Shown: positions 44,185 to 53,756 of the stretch, in pieces | Layout of the letters: every line of letters begins with the position of its first letter | Position numbering within the stretch: the stretch's first letter is position 1 | Assembly: GCA_910577925.1 (NCBI GenBank) | Contig: CAJTOI010000007.1 | Coordinates: forward strand, 80,855 to 144,854 | Origin: an uncultured Roseburia sp. | Lineage (GTDB): Bacteria; Bacillota; Clostridia; Lachnospirales; Lachnospiraceae | DNA: 64,000 nucleotides | Direction of reading: 5' to 3' | Notes under the pieces: generated by a model | Told to the model about the DNA's origin: nothing | Databases searched by the model: none | The model's input: the letters and a program-made list of their open reading frames with translations, nothing else | Program-made: the position numbers and the translations under genes

Positions 44185-44604
44185 ATGAAGCTTGAAGCGG
44201 AAAAGATTTTAAGCATACATGCCCGGTGTGCTTCGGAATTTGAGGTGAAAGATGACGGCGCGGGATTCCTTCGGGTGATTCCGATAACGGGCGGGACGTT
44301 TGAGGGGAAGATAAGCGGCGAGGTCATTTCCGGCGGGGCCGACTGGAATACGGCAAGAGAAAACGGGATCAGCCATGTATTTGCAAAATATCTGCTCAAA
44401 ACAGACGACGGTGTCTATATTGCAGTCGAGAATGAAGGAAAAATAGATTTTTCCGATACGGCGCAGATGATTAAGACGGCGCCGCGTTTTCAGACAGACG
44501 ATAAGGGCAGATACGCATGGCTTAATACCGGAGTTTATGTCGGAGCGCTGGAGGGCGGCAGCGAGCCGGGAAGTGTGGAAATCACGGTTTACCGTCTCGC
44601 CTGA
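44185..44604 (+). CDS. DUF3237 family protein
   Basis: A 139-residue cytosolic protein of mainly beta pattern with GTFEGKISGEVISGGADWNTAR and the C-terminal LNTGVYVGALEG, typical of DUF3237. ATG 44185 follows TCAGGAGG. The function of the family is unknown. A TATAAT at 44104-44109 may be its -10. Confidence 0.8.
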   Translation: MKLEAEKILSIHARCASEFEVKDDGAGFLRVIPITGGTFEGKISGEVISGGADWNTARENGISHVFAKYLLKTDDGVYIAVENEGKIDFSDTAQMIKTAPRFQTDDKGRYAWLNTGVYVGALEGGSEPGSVEITVYRLA

Positions 44605-44701
44605 GCGAGCCGGGGGCACGGAAAACCGGGGCCGAAATACCGGTATTGATCGTGTGATTCTTGTAGTATAAAATAAGATAAGGGTAAGGAGCAGACAGTC
44701 A

Positions 44702-45949
44702 ATGAGCTGGTACACATCGTGGAGTTATCTTCCCGTCAATTACAATGCAACGATAGGGACGATAGAAAATATCACACAGAGAACTTTTTTTCGGAATAAT
44801 CTGAACGGGACGCATGTGAAGGTGAAATTCTCAAACCGTTACGGGAGAGAGCCGCTGATTCTTGAAAAAGCGGTGATCGGACAGAAGCGGGAGGGTGAAT
44901 CGGAGATCGCACAGACACAGGTTCTGACGAGGCGGGGAGAACAGCGGATTGTCATCGGACCGGGCGAGGAATTTTTCTGCGACGAACTGCCGTGGAAGAT
45001 ACAGGCCGGAACGGAAATCGTTTTGTCCGTATACATAAGAGAGCGGACCAATGTACAGTCGGCCTGTTCTACGTGGCGGGCAGAGAGCTGGCATACGGTG
45101 TACGGGGAAAACGGTGATTTTACCGAGACGGAGAGCTTTGAGGAAAAGCAGAGCCGTGAAGTCTATCCCTATGTGGAGGCGGATGTCAACAAGGCAGATA
45201 TCGCTGTCGGAGTATCCGCAATCTGCGTGTTTTCGGAAGCGGAGGTGACGACGATAGCGCTCTTTGGAGATTCCATCACGCACATGTCCTATTTTGCGGA
45301 TGCGCTCGGGGAAGTCCTTTATCGGGATTACCCGGGCAGGGTGACGCTTGTAAACCGCGGAATCGGCGGAAACCGAATACTGCGCGATGCGTCTTTTGTA
45401 AAAGATATGCCCGGAGAGGGGGCCTGCTTCGGAGCGGCGGGCGCCGCGCGTTTTGAGCGCGACGTCTATGAGACAGAACACCCCGATTACATCCTGATGC
45501 TTGAGGGGGTGAATGATATGATGCACCCGGAATTTTTCGGGAATCTCGATGAGTCCGTGACTGCCGCAGAGCTTGCGGCGGGGGTGGAAGAGATTGTAAA
45601 AACCGCACACCGGCATGAGAGCAGGATTTATCTCGGAACGGTCATGCCGTTCGGAAATGACGAGATGCCGGGCTGCCCGCGTGGGGAGCAGGTGCGCGGG
45701 GAGTTCAACGCATGGCTTCGGACACAGCGGCTTGCGGACGGCCTTTTTGACTTTGACGGGGCGCTGCAGGATGCGGAGCGCCCGAAGTATTTAAAGGCGG
45801 GCCTGCATATCGGAGACGGGCTCCATCCGAATGAGGCGGGCGGAGCGGCGATGGCGGCGGTTGTACTGGCGGAAGGGAGGCAGACAGATGCAGATCATAC
45901 AGATGGCATTCCCGGAAGGGAAGACAAAGGCATTCACCGTAAGCTATGA
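44702..45949 (+). CDS. SGNH/GDSL-family hydrolase
   Basis: A 415-residue protein without a signal peptide. The N-terminal beta-rich half (about 1-165) precedes an SGNH esterase domain: the Ser block IALFGDSITHMS (about 185), Gly block NRGIGGNR, Asn block EGVNDMM and the catalytic Asp-His pair in GDGLHPNEAG. Such enzymes remove acyl groups from carbohydrates. It starts a tight run of sugar-modifying genes, and its 3' end overlaps the deacetylase gene by 62 bp. Confidence 0.85.
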   Translation: MSWYTSWSYLPVNYNATIGTIENITQRTFFRNNLNGTHVKVKFSNRYGREPLILEKAVIGQKREGESEIAQTQVLTRRGEQRIVIGPGEEFFCDELPWKIQAGTEIVLSVYIRERTNVQSACSTWRAESWHTVYGENGDFTETESFEEKQSREVYPYVEADVNKADIAVGVSAICVFSEAEVTTIALFGDSITHMSYFADALGEVLYRDYPGRVTLVNRGIGGNRILRDASFVKDMPGEGACFGAAGAARFERDVYETEHPDYILMLEGVNDMMHPEFFGNLDESVTAAELAAGVEEIVKTAHRHESRIYLGTVMPFGNDEMPGCPRGEQVRGEFNAWLRTQRLADGLFDFDGALQDAERPKYLKAGLHIGDGLHPNEAGGAAMAAVVLAEGRQTDADHTDGIPGREDKGIHRKL

Positions 45950-46733
45950 CGACGGGGTAAGGCAGGATGAGCGGCTGCTTGCGGTAATGAGGAAGTACGG
46001 AATCCGGGGGACCTTTAACCTGAACTACGGAACGCTCGGAAGAGCGGGACATGCAGCGCTTGACGGGCATGACACGGATATCTCTACGTTTCGCGCAGAG
46101 GAACTGCAGACGATGTATGAAGGGCAGGAGATCGCCTGCCATGCATTGACCCACAAAAAGCTGACGGAGATTTCCGCGGGGACTGCAGCCTGCGAAGTAA
46201 TTGAGGACCGCAGGAATCTTGAGCGCGTCCTGGACAGACTGGTGACGGGGTTTGCGTATCCGTTCGGCGTTTACGACGAAACCGTGCTGCAGGTGCTGCG
46301 GTCATGCGGAATCCGTTATGCGAGAACTGTGGAAAGCACGCATGCATTCGGGCTGCCGCAGGAATTTCTGACATGGCATCCGACCTGCCACCACAACGAC
46401 GAGAGGGTGACGGAGCTGCTCGAAACATTCTGCGGGGAGCCGGCCGGAAGGGACGGCGCAAGGCTGTTTTATCTCTGGGGGCATGCATATGAGTTTGACC
46501 AGAGGGATAACTGGGAGCGGGCGGAAGAAATATTTTCTTATGTAAACCGTTACGGGGCGGAAATCTGGTTTGCGACAAACGGGGAAATCCGCGACTACAC
46601 GGAAGCGTTTCGGAGACTGGAGTTTTCGGCGGACGGCGGGCTGGCGGTAAACCGGACAGCCCTTGACGTGTGGCTGCTTGCGGACGGCAGCGCGGTATGC
46701 GTACCGGCAGGAGAGACGGTACGGCTGAATTAA
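45888..46733 (+). CDS. Polysaccharide deacetylase family protein
   Basis: A 281-residue cytosolic member of carbohydrate esterase family 4. It shows the first motif VSYDDGV with the catalytic and metal-binding Asp pair, CHALTHKKL (metal-binding HxxxH), and FAYPFGVYD. ATG 45888 lies inside the upstream gene behind GGAAGGGAGG. It would remove N- or O-acetyl groups from an oligosaccharide. Coupled translation with the SGNH esterase suggests a shared acetylated substrate. Confidence 0.85.
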   Translation: MQIIQMAFPEGKTKAFTVSYDDGVRQDERLLAVMRKYGIRGTFNLNYGTLGRAGHAALDGHDTDISTFRAEELQTMYEGQEIACHALTHKKLTEISAGTAACEVIEDRRNLERVLDRLVTGFAYPFGVYDETVLQVLRSCGIRYARTVESTHAFGLPQEFLTWHPTCHHNDERVTELLETFCGEPAGRDGARLFYLWGHAYEFDQRDNWERAEEIFSYVNRYGAEIWFATNGEIRDYTEAFRRLEFSADGGLAVNRTALDVWLLADGSAVCVPAGETVRLN

Positions 46734-46748
46734 AAGGAGGAAAAACAA

Positions 46749-47570
46749 ATGGCATTACTGCATATAAACTTTTTTTCAAAATCACTGTCAAAAATAACAG
46801 AATTTTATATGTTTTTACCGAACGACCTGCAGCCGATGATGGTGGAGGGAAACCCGCATTATGAAAGACCGACAAAGACACTGTACCTTTTGCACGGTTT
46901 TTCCGGAAATGCGGCCGACTGGATGACCGGAAGCCAGGCGCAGGAGATGGCGGTAAAATATAACCTGGCAATCGTGATGCCGCAGGGGGATAACAGCTTT
47001 TATCTGGACGCAAAGGGGACCGGGCGCGCCTACGGTACCTTTGTCGGGGAAGAACTCGTGGCGTATGTGAGCAAAACCTTCGGACTGTCCGACCGCAGAG
47101 AGGATCTGTATATCGGCGGACTCTCCATGGGCGGGTTCGGTGCGATTCACACCGGCTTAAAGTACAGCGAAACGTTCGGACACATCTTCGCGCTGTCCTC
47201 GGCGCTGATTATTTATGACATCAAGGGCAGAAAGCCGGATGTGTTTGACGGAATTGCGGATTTTGATTATTACACGGCCACGTTTGGGGATCTGGACCAG
47301 GTGGAGCATACGGAGAATAATCCGGAGTATCTGGTAAAACAGCACAAGGAGCAGGGGCTTCGGATACCGCCGATTTATATGGCCTGCGGCAGCGAGGACT
47401 TTCTGCTGAACGTGAACCATCTGTTTCGGGATTTCCTGATAAAAGAGCAGGTAGACGTGACCTACCATGAAAGTCCGGGAATCCATGACTGGAAATTCTG
47501 GAATCAATATTTAGAGCCGGCAATCAAGTGGATGCTCGGTGAGGGAGGGAACGATGGATCAGACAAATAA
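46749..47570 (+). CDS. Alpha/beta-hydrolase esterase (esterase D-like)
   Basis: A 273-residue cytosolic esterase. The nucleophile elbow is GGLSMGGFG (Ser near 127), the oxyanion/N-terminal motif is LYLLHGFSGNAADW, and the catalytic His is in GIHDWKFW. It belongs to the esterase D/acetyl-xylan esterase-like group. ATG 46749 follows AAAGGAGG. Its 3' end overlaps the next gene by 17 bp, so it is part of the same operon. Confidence 0.88.
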   Translation: MALLHINFFSKSLSKITEFYMFLPNDLQPMMVEGNPHYERPTKTLYLLHGFSGNAADWMTGSQAQEMAVKYNLAIVMPQGDNSFYLDAKGTGRAYGTFVGEELVAYVSKTFGLSDRREDLYIGGLSMGGFGAIHTGLKYSETFGHIFALSSALIIYDIKGRKPDVFDGIADFDYYTATFGDLDQVEHTENNPEYLVKQHKEQGLRIPPIYMACGSEDFLLNVNHLFRDFLIKEQVDVTYHESPGIHDWKFWNQYLEPAIKWMLGEGGNDGSDK

Positions 47571-48513
47571 ACTGGAAAATGCGGTCGACTGGCAGCCGCC
47601 TGCCGTGCCGGCAGACATCCCGCACGGCGATATGCCGGGCGATAAGGTGGAGATCGGAGCGGAGCATATCGCAAAGGCAAATCTTATTTTTCCGGAGCTG
47701 TTAAAGCATCTTCGGGAGGCGTTCGCAGGGAATGCGGCAAACCGCGCGGTGGTGACGGTCTGCGGCGGTTCCGGAGTGGGCAAATCCGAGATTGCATCGC
47801 TGCTTTCGTTTTACCTCAATGAGTTCGGAATCGGCAGCTACACGCTCTCCGGGGACAATTACCCGCGCCGAATACCGGCGTACAACGATGCGGAGCGCTT
47901 ACATATATTCCGCGAGAGCGGTTTAAAGAAAATGGTGGCGGACGGCGTTTATACGGCCGAGCGGTTTGCGGTTGTACAGCAGTGCCAGAGAGAGGGAACA
48001 GACGCCGATGCGGCGCACGCAAAAGAGTACCCGTGGTACGCGTCCTACCTGGAAGGCGGAAGGGACGGACTGGCAGGTTATCTTGGGACGGACAGGGAGA
48101 TCGGGTTTGATGAGGTGACCGCGGCTGCGGCATCGTTTAAATCCGGGGCGGAAAAGATCTGGCTCAAACGCATGGGACGTGCGGAGACGGAGCTCTGGTA
48201 TGAGCAGGTAGATTTTTCCGGGATAAATGTGCTGATTATCGAATGGACACACGGCAACAGCGACCGCTATGAAGGCGTGGATGTGCCGATTCTTTTGAAC
48301 AGCACACCGCAGGAGACGCTGGCGCATCGGAGGGCGCGGAACCGGGACGGGAAGACGGACAGTCCGTTTACGATGTGCGTGCTTGAACTGGAACAGGCGA
48401 TGCTTAAGGCGCAGGCGCATAAGGCGAAGCTGATCGTCTCGAAAGACGGCAGGCTTTTGTCCTATGAGGAGTACCAAAGGATTATGCAGGAAGCGGAGAA
48501 ACAGTTGCAGTAA
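47554..48513 (+). CDS. P-loop kinase-like protein
   Basis: A 319-residue protein with Walker A GGSGVGKSE (about residue 72) and a later VLIIEWTHGN that may be Walker B. It reads like the adenylylsulfate-kinase/uridine-kinase-like group. ATG 47554 follows GAGGGAGGG. Directly before a GH13 phosphorylase, it may phosphorylate a released sugar or sugar acid. The substrate is not shown by sequence. Confidence 0.65.
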   Translation: MDQTNKLENAVDWQPPAVPADIPHGDMPGDKVEIGAEHIAKANLIFPELLKHLREAFAGNAANRAVVTVCGGSGVGKSEIASLLSFYLNEFGIGSYTLSGDNYPRRIPAYNDAERLHIFRESGLKKMVADGVYTAERFAVVQQCQREGTDADAAHAKEYPWYASYLEGGRDGLAGYLGTDREIGFDEVTAAAASFKSGAEKIWLKRMGRAETELWYEQVDFSGINVLIIEWTHGNSDRYEGVDVPILLNSTPQETLAHRRARNRDGKTDSPFTMCVLELEQAMLKAQAHKAKLIVSKDGRLLSYEEYQRIMQEAEKQLQ

Positions 48514-48529
48514 GGCGGAGGAGAATGAT

Positions 48530-50227
48530 ATGAGAAATACAGCAAACAGCGGTCCGATGTTGAACGCGTATCCGGACAGTCTGGGAGGAACGCTTTCCGA
48601 TATCGCCGGATTTCTGGGGAGGGAGGAGCTTGCGGGAGTATTTTCCTCCTTCTATATCCTGCCGAGTGTGTTTCACACGGATTTGGATCGGGGATTTTCG
48701 GTGATCGATTACGGCCTGAATCGGATGCTGGCAAAAAAGGAAGATCTGGATGCGCTTGACGCGCTCGGCATTGATCTGAAGCTGGACTTTATATTAAACC
48801 ATGCGTCTGTGCTGTCGGAGCAGTTTCAGGATATTTTAAAGAAAGGTGAAAACTCGAAATACAGGGACTTCTTTATTGACTGGAACAAGTTTTGGGACGG
48901 ACGCGGGGAGATGACGGAGGAGGGCTATATCCGGCCGGATGAGGAGCTGATCAGGGAAATGTTTTTCCGCAAACCGGGACTGCCGATTTTAACGGTGCGT
49001 TTTCCCGATGGAAAAGAGGTTCCGTACTGGAATACGTTTTATCAGGAAGTGCGCTATCCCGTGCCGGATGCGCAGGACTTGATGCAGGCGGCAGGGCTGC
49101 AGTATGCGCAGGCCAAAGAGCTGGCAGACCGGGTAAATGCGGCGCTCGCCGCGGGAAAACAGCCGTCGGAAATCGTGTACGACGGATATGAGGATAAGAA
49201 GGTTGCGGTGGAAGAATTTCTTGAGTCAAGCAGAAAATATCTTGGGCAGATGGATTTAAACATCAAATCCCCGCTGGTCTGGGAATATTATGAGGACACC
49301 TTAAAGAAGCTTTCCGGGTACGGCGCGAAAATCGTCCGGCTGGACGCATTTGCCTATGCGCCGAAAGAACCGGGGGAGAAAAATTTTCTCAATGAGCCGG
49401 GCGTCTGGGAGCTGCTGGAGCGGGTGCGCGGTCTGGCGGACCGGTATCGGCTTGCGCTTCTCCCGGAGATTCACGCGGGCTACGGCGAGAAAATTTACGA
49501 GAAAATTGCCGAAAAAGGCTATATGACCTACGACTTTTTCCTGCCGGGGCTTGTGATTGACGCGCTGGAGCGGGGAACGGGAGAGCAGCTTGCCGCGTGG
49601 GCAAAAGAGCTTTCGGAAAAGAACATCCGCACGGTAAATATGCTTGGCTGCCATGACGGAATCCCGCTGCTCGACTTAAAGGGAATGCTCTCGGAGGAGC
49701 AGATCGGGAAGCTGATTGACACGGTTGTGGCGCGCGGCGGTTATGTCAAGGACCTGCACGGGAAAAAGAATATGTATTATCAGGTCAACGCCACCTACTA
49801 CAGCGCGCTCGGCGAAGATGACGGGAATATGCTGCTCGCGCGTGCGATTCAGCTGTTTATGCCGGGGAAACCGCAGATATGGTATCTGGATCTTTTCGCC
49901 GGGAAAAACGACCATGAGGCGGTTGCGCGTGCAGGCGCGGGAGGCCACAAGGAGATCAACCGGACGAATCTCACAAAAGAGCAGATGGAGGCCGGCCTAA
50001 AGAGGGACGTTGTCAAAAAACAGCTCTCGATGCTCCGCTTCCGCGCCGAATGGCCGGCATTTTCGTTTGAATCGGCGTTTTCCGTGACATCCGACGCCGA
50101 AAGGCTCGTGCTTTGCTGGGAGAAAGACGGATATCGGGCGGAGCTGGATGCGAATCTGAAAACAAAAGTATTTCAAATGCGCGGGATTTCGCCGCAGGGA
50201 CAGCAGACATTTGAGATGGAACAGTGA
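48530..50227 (+). CDS. GH13_18-type sucrose phosphorylase-like enzyme
   Basis: A 565-residue cytosolic TIM-barrel enzyme. The GH13 motifs are present: DFILNHAS, IVRLDAFAYA with the nucleophile Asp, LLPEIHAGY with the acid/base Glu, and GCHDGIP with the stabilising Asp. This set is typical of the sucrose phosphorylase subfamily, which also includes sucrose-6-phosphate and glucosylglycerate phosphorylases. ATG 48530 follows GGCGGAGGAG. The neighbouring kinase-like protein and esterases suggest use of an acylated glucoside. Specificity cannot be read from sequence. Confidence 0.85.
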   Translation: MRNTANSGPMLNAYPDSLGGTLSDIAGFLGREELAGVFSSFYILPSVFHTDLDRGFSVIDYGLNRMLAKKEDLDALDALGIDLKLDFILNHASVLSEQFQDILKKGENSKYRDFFIDWNKFWDGRGEMTEEGYIRPDEELIREMFFRKPGLPILTVRFPDGKEVPYWNTFYQEVRYPVPDAQDLMQAAGLQYAQAKELADRVNAALAAGKQPSEIVYDGYEDKKVAVEEFLESSRKYLGQMDLNIKSPLVWEYYEDTLKKLSGYGAKIVRLDAFAYAPKEPGEKNFLNEPGVWELLERVRGLADRYRLALLPEIHAGYGEKIYEKIAEKGYMTYDFFLPGLVIDALERGTGEQLAAWAKELSEKNIRTVNMLGCHDGIPLLDLKGMLSEEQIGKLIDTVVARGGYVKDLHGKKNMYYQVNATYYSALGEDDGNMLLARAIQLFMPGKPQIWYLDLFAGKNDHEAVARAGAGGHKEINRTNLTKEQMEAGLKRDVVKKQLSMLRFRAEWPAFSFESAFSVTSDAERLVLCWEKDGYRAELDANLKTKVFQMRGISPQGQQTFEMEQ

Positions 50228-50290
50228 CGTGATATGCATGGGAAGCTCCCACTTGTTAAAAAGCAGAACAATCCGCTGTTTGAAAGCTAC

Positions 50291-50318
50291 TTGAAAAAAG
50301 CAGAAAGCGTTGTATAAT
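50291..50318 (+). promoter_or_regulatory. Promoter of the Mrp-type gene
   Basis: TTGAAA, a 16-bp spacer, then TATAAT. Confidence 0.65.
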
Positions 50319-50378
50319 GGACAGGAGCGGGGGTTCTTCCCCGCACGGATAAAATCAGAGAGACAAGGAGGGCACAAA

Positions 50379-51224
50379 ATGCCGGAAAACAGCAGCTGTA
50401 GCAGCGCAGGAAGCTGCGATAAATCAAGTTGTGAGGGTTGCCCGAGCAATAAAAACGGGGGAGGGATCCCCAAGGAGCCGATGAATGCGGCTTCCGATAT
50501 AAAAAAAGTAATCGGCGTTGTCAGCGGAAAGGGCGGGGTCGGAAAATCTTTCGTGACCGCGTCGCTGGCCTGCGCGATGAAAAAAGCGGGTTTCCGCGTC
50601 GGGATTATGGATGCGGATATCACGGGGCCGTCGATTCCAAAGATGTTCGGCGTGCACGGACAGGTGTGCGGGAGCGAGGAAGGCATGGTACCGATGGAGA
50701 CCGCAGGCGGCATAAAGGTTATGTCAATCAATCTTCTGCTGGATGACGAGGAGGCGCCGGTGATCTGGCGGGGACCGGTGATCGCAGGCGTGGTAAAGCA
50801 GTTCTGGAGCGAGACGGTGTGGGGAGATATCGATTATCTGTTTGTCGATATGCCGCCGGGAACCGGCGACGTGCCGCTGACAGTCTTTCAGTCGCTTCCG
50901 GTGGACGGGATCGTGATCGTCACGTCGCCGCAGGAGCTGGTGCAGATGATCGTAAAAAAGGCGTACAACATGGCGGAGATGATGCACATTCCGGTGCTTG
51001 GCGCCGTGGAGAATTTCAGCTATCTGGAGTGCCCGGACTGCGGCAGACACATAAACCTGTTCGGCGAGAGCAACATCGACGCGGCGGCAGAAGCGCTTCA
51101 TATCCCGGTGCTCGGAAAGCTCCCGCTGAATCCGGACAATGCGGCAAAAGTGGACGCGGGAGAGTTTGAGCAGATAGAGCTGTCCGGAATGGATGCGGCG
51201 GCAAAGTGCCTGCAGGAGCTGTAG
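50379..51224 (+). CDS. Mrp/NBP35-type iron-sulfur carrier ATPase
   Basis: A 281-residue P-loop ATPase with the deviant Walker A GKGGVGKS, DADITGPSIPKMFG, and VDMPPGTGD. The N-terminal 21 residues hold four Cys (7, 13, 18, 21), like NBP35. A C-terminal CPDC (in ECPDCGRHINLFG) is the usual dimer-bridging cluster site. It should carry and insert Fe-S clusters. ATG 50379 follows AAGGAGGG. It is monocistronic, with its own promoter and terminator. Confidence 0.9.
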   Translation: MPENSSCSSAGSCDKSSCEGCPSNKNGGGIPKEPMNAASDIKKVIGVVSGKGGVGKSFVTASLACAMKKAGFRVGIMDADITGPSIPKMFGVHGQVCGSEEGMVPMETAGGIKVMSINLLLDDEEAPVIWRGPVIAGVVKQFWSETVWGDIDYLFVDMPPGTGDVPLTVFQSLPVDGIVIVTSPQELVQMIVKKAYNMAEMMHIPVLGAVENFSYLECPDCGRHINLFGESNIDAAAEALHIPVLGKLPLNPDNAAKVDAGEFEQIELSGMDAAAKCLQEL

Positions 51225-51268
51225 AAGGCAGCGCTACGGATAGAAAAACCGACCGGTTACCCCTGAAA

Positions 51269-51313
51269 AGAAACCTCTTGATGTAAATCTGTTTACATCG
51301 GGAGGTTCTTTTT
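51269..51313 (+). terminator. Terminator after the Mrp-type gene
   Basis: Arms AACCTC and GATGTAAA pair with TTTACATC and GAGGTT across a short loop, followed by a T-run. Confidence 0.85.
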
Positions 51314-51363
51314 ATAACATGAAGGTATGGAAGGTATGGGAAATCATCGAAAGGGAGTTTGCT

Positions 51364-51840
51364 ATGAAGATACGGATTGAGATTGAAGACGGAATTTCGG
51401 AGGAGGAAGTCGTCATACGCTGCCGCGGAATTACCGAGCAGATTAAGGCGATTCAGACGGCGGTCAGCGATGTGGTCAATATCGCGCAGAAGTTTCCGCT
51501 CTGCAAGGGCAGTACGGAGTACTATGTGCCGTTGGATGAGATTCTGTTTTTTGAGACGGAGGAGGGGGTAATTCATGCACATACCAGAGATGAAATATAC
51601 CAGACGGGATACAGGCTGTATGAGCTTGAGGATATGCTTCCCGGTGTGTTTATGCGGGTGTCGAAATCCACAATCGTAAACATGCGCCATATTTACTCGA
51701 TTCACCGCAATTTAACGTCATCGAGCGTGGTAGCCTTTCGGGGAACACACAAGCAGGTGTTCGTGTCGCGGTATTACTATAAACCGTTTATCAACAAATT
51801 AGAAGAAAAGAGGGTGTATCATGAAAGGCAGTTCAGGTAG
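51364..51840 (+). CDS. LytTR DNA-binding regulator
   Basis: A 158-residue protein whose C-terminal half (about 55-150) is a LytTR domain: EYYVPLDEILFFETEEGVIHAHT, FMRVSKSTIVNMRHI, FVSRYYYKPFINKL. There is no receiver domain, so it is a stand-alone LytTR protein. ATG 51364 follows AAAGGGAG. It overlaps the LiaF-like membrane protein by 20 bp, the usual pairing in which the membrane protein controls the regulator. Confidence 0.88.
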   Translation: MKIRIEIEDGISEEEVVIRCRGITEQIKAIQTAVSDVVNIAQKFPLCKGSTEYYVPLDEILFFETEEGVIHAHTRDEIYQTGYRLYELEDMLPGVFMRVSKSTIVNMRHIYSIHRNLTSSSVVAFRGTHKQVFVSRYYYKPFINKLEEKRVYHERQFR

Positions 51841-52525
51841 AATTTTTTGGGGAATCGTGTTTATACTTGCCGCGGTATGTCTGGTGGCAAGCCAGTTCGG
51901 ACTCTTCCCGGATGTCAATGTGTTTGGCATTCTAGTGACGATATTTTTGGGATGGACGATTTTCGAGGGGATACGCAGGGTGAATTTTTATCAGATTTTT
52001 ATTCCGCTGGCGTTTCTCTATATGATTTATGACGATGAGATCGGGATCGTGCAGCTGACTCCCTGGACGGTATTTGGAGTTGCGATTCTGTTCAGCATCG
52101 GATTTTCGATGATTTTCCAGAATACCCGCAGAAAGAGAATATACGGGGATACGGCATATGCGTATCCGGGAAACAGCGCCGAGCAGTGTCAGGGGGAGCA
52201 GATCCGCTGTGAGAATACGTTTGGCTCGGCAATTCGCTACATTAATTCGGACAATTTTAAAAATGCGCAGCTCGAGAATCATTTCGGTACCCTGTCCGTG
52301 TATTTTGACAATGCCGTTGTGCAGGGAGGTTCCGCGTTTGTGAATGTAGAAAACCATTTCGGGGAGACGAACCTGTATGTGCCGAAAGAGTGGCAGGTTG
52401 AGAATAATCTCGAGCGGGTATTCGGAAGCGTCGGCGAAAAGGGGAGGAACGCGGAATACGGAAATACGATGCTCTACATCAACGGTTCCACAACTTTCGG
52501 AACGATCGTTATTTTCTATGTCTGA
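51821..52525 (+). CDS. LiaF-like membrane protein
   Basis: A 234-residue protein with four N-terminal helices (LiaF transmembrane region), a linker, and a C-terminal beta-rich LiaF/DUF2154-like domain (about 120-234) with repeated FG-containing strands (ENTFGSAIRYI, ENHFGTLSVYF, ENHFGETNLYV). It is coupled to the LytTR gene and probably senses envelope state and modulates that regulator. Its stop end overlaps the convergent DUF975 gene by 10 bp. Confidence 0.82.
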   Translation: MKGSSGRIFWGIVFILAAVCLVASQFGLFPDVNVFGILVTIFLGWTIFEGIRRVNFYQIFIPLAFLYMIYDDEIGIVQLTPWTVFGVAILFSIGFSMIFQNTRRKRIYGDTAYAYPGNSAEQCQGEQIRCENTFGSAIRYINSDNFKNAQLENHFGTLSVYFDNAVVQGGSAFVNVENHFGETNLYVPKEWQVENNLERVFGSVGEKGRNAEYGNTMLYINGSTTFGTIVIFYV

Positions 52526-53259
52526 TAACTGCGGACCGGAAGCCGGTCGAGCTCTCCGGTGATATCGAGGTAAAAAATTGTCAGCAGTTCGATCATATAC
52601 GGGCCGGCCCACAGTGCGGCAATGCCGAAGGAGCAGGCGATCAGACAGATCCAGCCGAGAAGACAAACCAATACGGAAAGCATACGGAGTCTGCTGCCGC
52701 GCATCGCGCGGCGGCATTCTTTATATGCGTCAAACACCCGCATCTTGGGGTAGTCGACAAGAAAACAAAATACGAGAAGGTAGTGGATCAGAACCAGTAC
52801 CGCAAGCACCGCAGAACAGCAGATGCCGGCAATCAGCAAAAGGACGGGGGGAATGCCCGCGCCGAGCTGCCGGAACGCGATATAACAGCAGATGCCGGGG
52901 CACAGAGCGAGGGCGATCAGCAGGTCAAAGAGAAACGCGGCCCCGAAGTAACGGTCTGTTCCGAGTTTAAACGGAGAAAAAACAGTCCTGAGCGTAAACG
53001 GCTGATTCCGGGTCAGATTAAACTGGCCCATCAAAACGCCGACCAGCAGGACCTGTTCGATCAGCAGAATCAGAAATTCTGCAAAGCCCGAGATCACAAG
53101 CTGGATAGCGGAAGCCGATGGCCGGGCATACAGAGAAAAGGGGATTTCGATGACTGCGGGAATAAAAATCGCAGCGACGAAAGCCCCCATCGGCAGCGTG
53201 TAACGGTTGTTGAGTATGTCGCGCGCAATGCGCGCGAGCTCTCCGGTCTTTCTTTTCAT
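52516..53259 (-). CDS. DUF975 family membrane protein
   Basis: A 247-residue protein with about six helices and the family patterns RDILNNRYTLPMGAFV near the N-terminus and VDYPKMRVFDAYKECRRAMRG. The function of the family is unknown. The gene is convergent with the LiaF-like gene. Confidence 0.8.
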   Translation of the reverse strand: MKRKTGELARIARDILNNRYTLPMGAFVAAIFIPAVIEIPFSLYARPSASAIQLVISGFAEFLILLIEQVLLVGVLMGQFNLTRNQPFTLRTVFSPFKLGTDRYFGAAFLFDLLIALALCPGICCYIAFRQLGAGIPPVLLLIAGICCSAVLAVLVLIHYLLVFCFLVDYPKMRVFDAYKECRRAMRGSRLRMLSVLVCLLGWICLIACSFGIAALWAGPYMIELLTIFYLDITGELDRLPVRSYQT

Positions 53260-53276
53260 GATGCAAAAAATGCTCC

Positions 53277-53756
53277 TTATGCTACATAGTCGATATTGCT
53301 GCCCGAAAACCGCAGCGCGTCCTGGGCCTTTTGATTCTGCTGGTAGGGATTTGATTCGTCCGAATATTTAATCTGCGTGTTTGTCGTGCCGCCGGACACA
53401 TAGGTGCGTCCGCATTCCGGGCAGACCGAAGTGTGGATGGAGACCGATGCGGACACCACTTTTCCGTTCTTCTCGGCGGCCTTGTCGTAGGCGTTGGCCA
53501 CATGCTCGCCCTCGTGGGCGCGAACCGCGGAGCCGGCAGCGTTCGGCGAAATATGCGCGGCGGATTTAAACGATACGTTCTCGTTCGAGCCGTCCTGATA
53601 CTTGCGCTCCTTACAGGTCTCGCATTCCTCCGGGGAGGATTTGCGCCCGGCCCTTTTCGCGGAATCGTCTTCCGAACCCGGCGCGCCGGACGCCGGACTG
53701 TTGTAGATATTGAAATTGTCGTAATTGCTGTAATTAGAAATCATATTCACGGACAT
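53277..53756 (-). CDS. SprA-related putative metalloprotease
   Basis: A 159-residue protein without a signal peptide. The segment VRAHEGEHVANAYDKA carries HExxH, the zinc-metalloprotease motif, in the context of the SprA-related family. It also has two Cys pairs (CETC and CPEC). It starts at 53756 behind GGAGG. It lies 17 bp upstream (on the minus strand) of the DUF975 gene. Proteolytic activity is inferred from HExxH only. Confidence 0.72.
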   Translation of the reverse strand: MSVNMISNYSNYDNFNIYNSPASGAPGSEDDSAKRAGRKSSPEECETCKERKYQDGSNENVSFKSAAHISPNAAGSAVRAHEGEHVANAYDKAAEKNGKVVSASVSIHTSVCPECGRTYVSGGTTNTQIKYSDESNPYQQNQKAQDALRFSGSNIDYVA

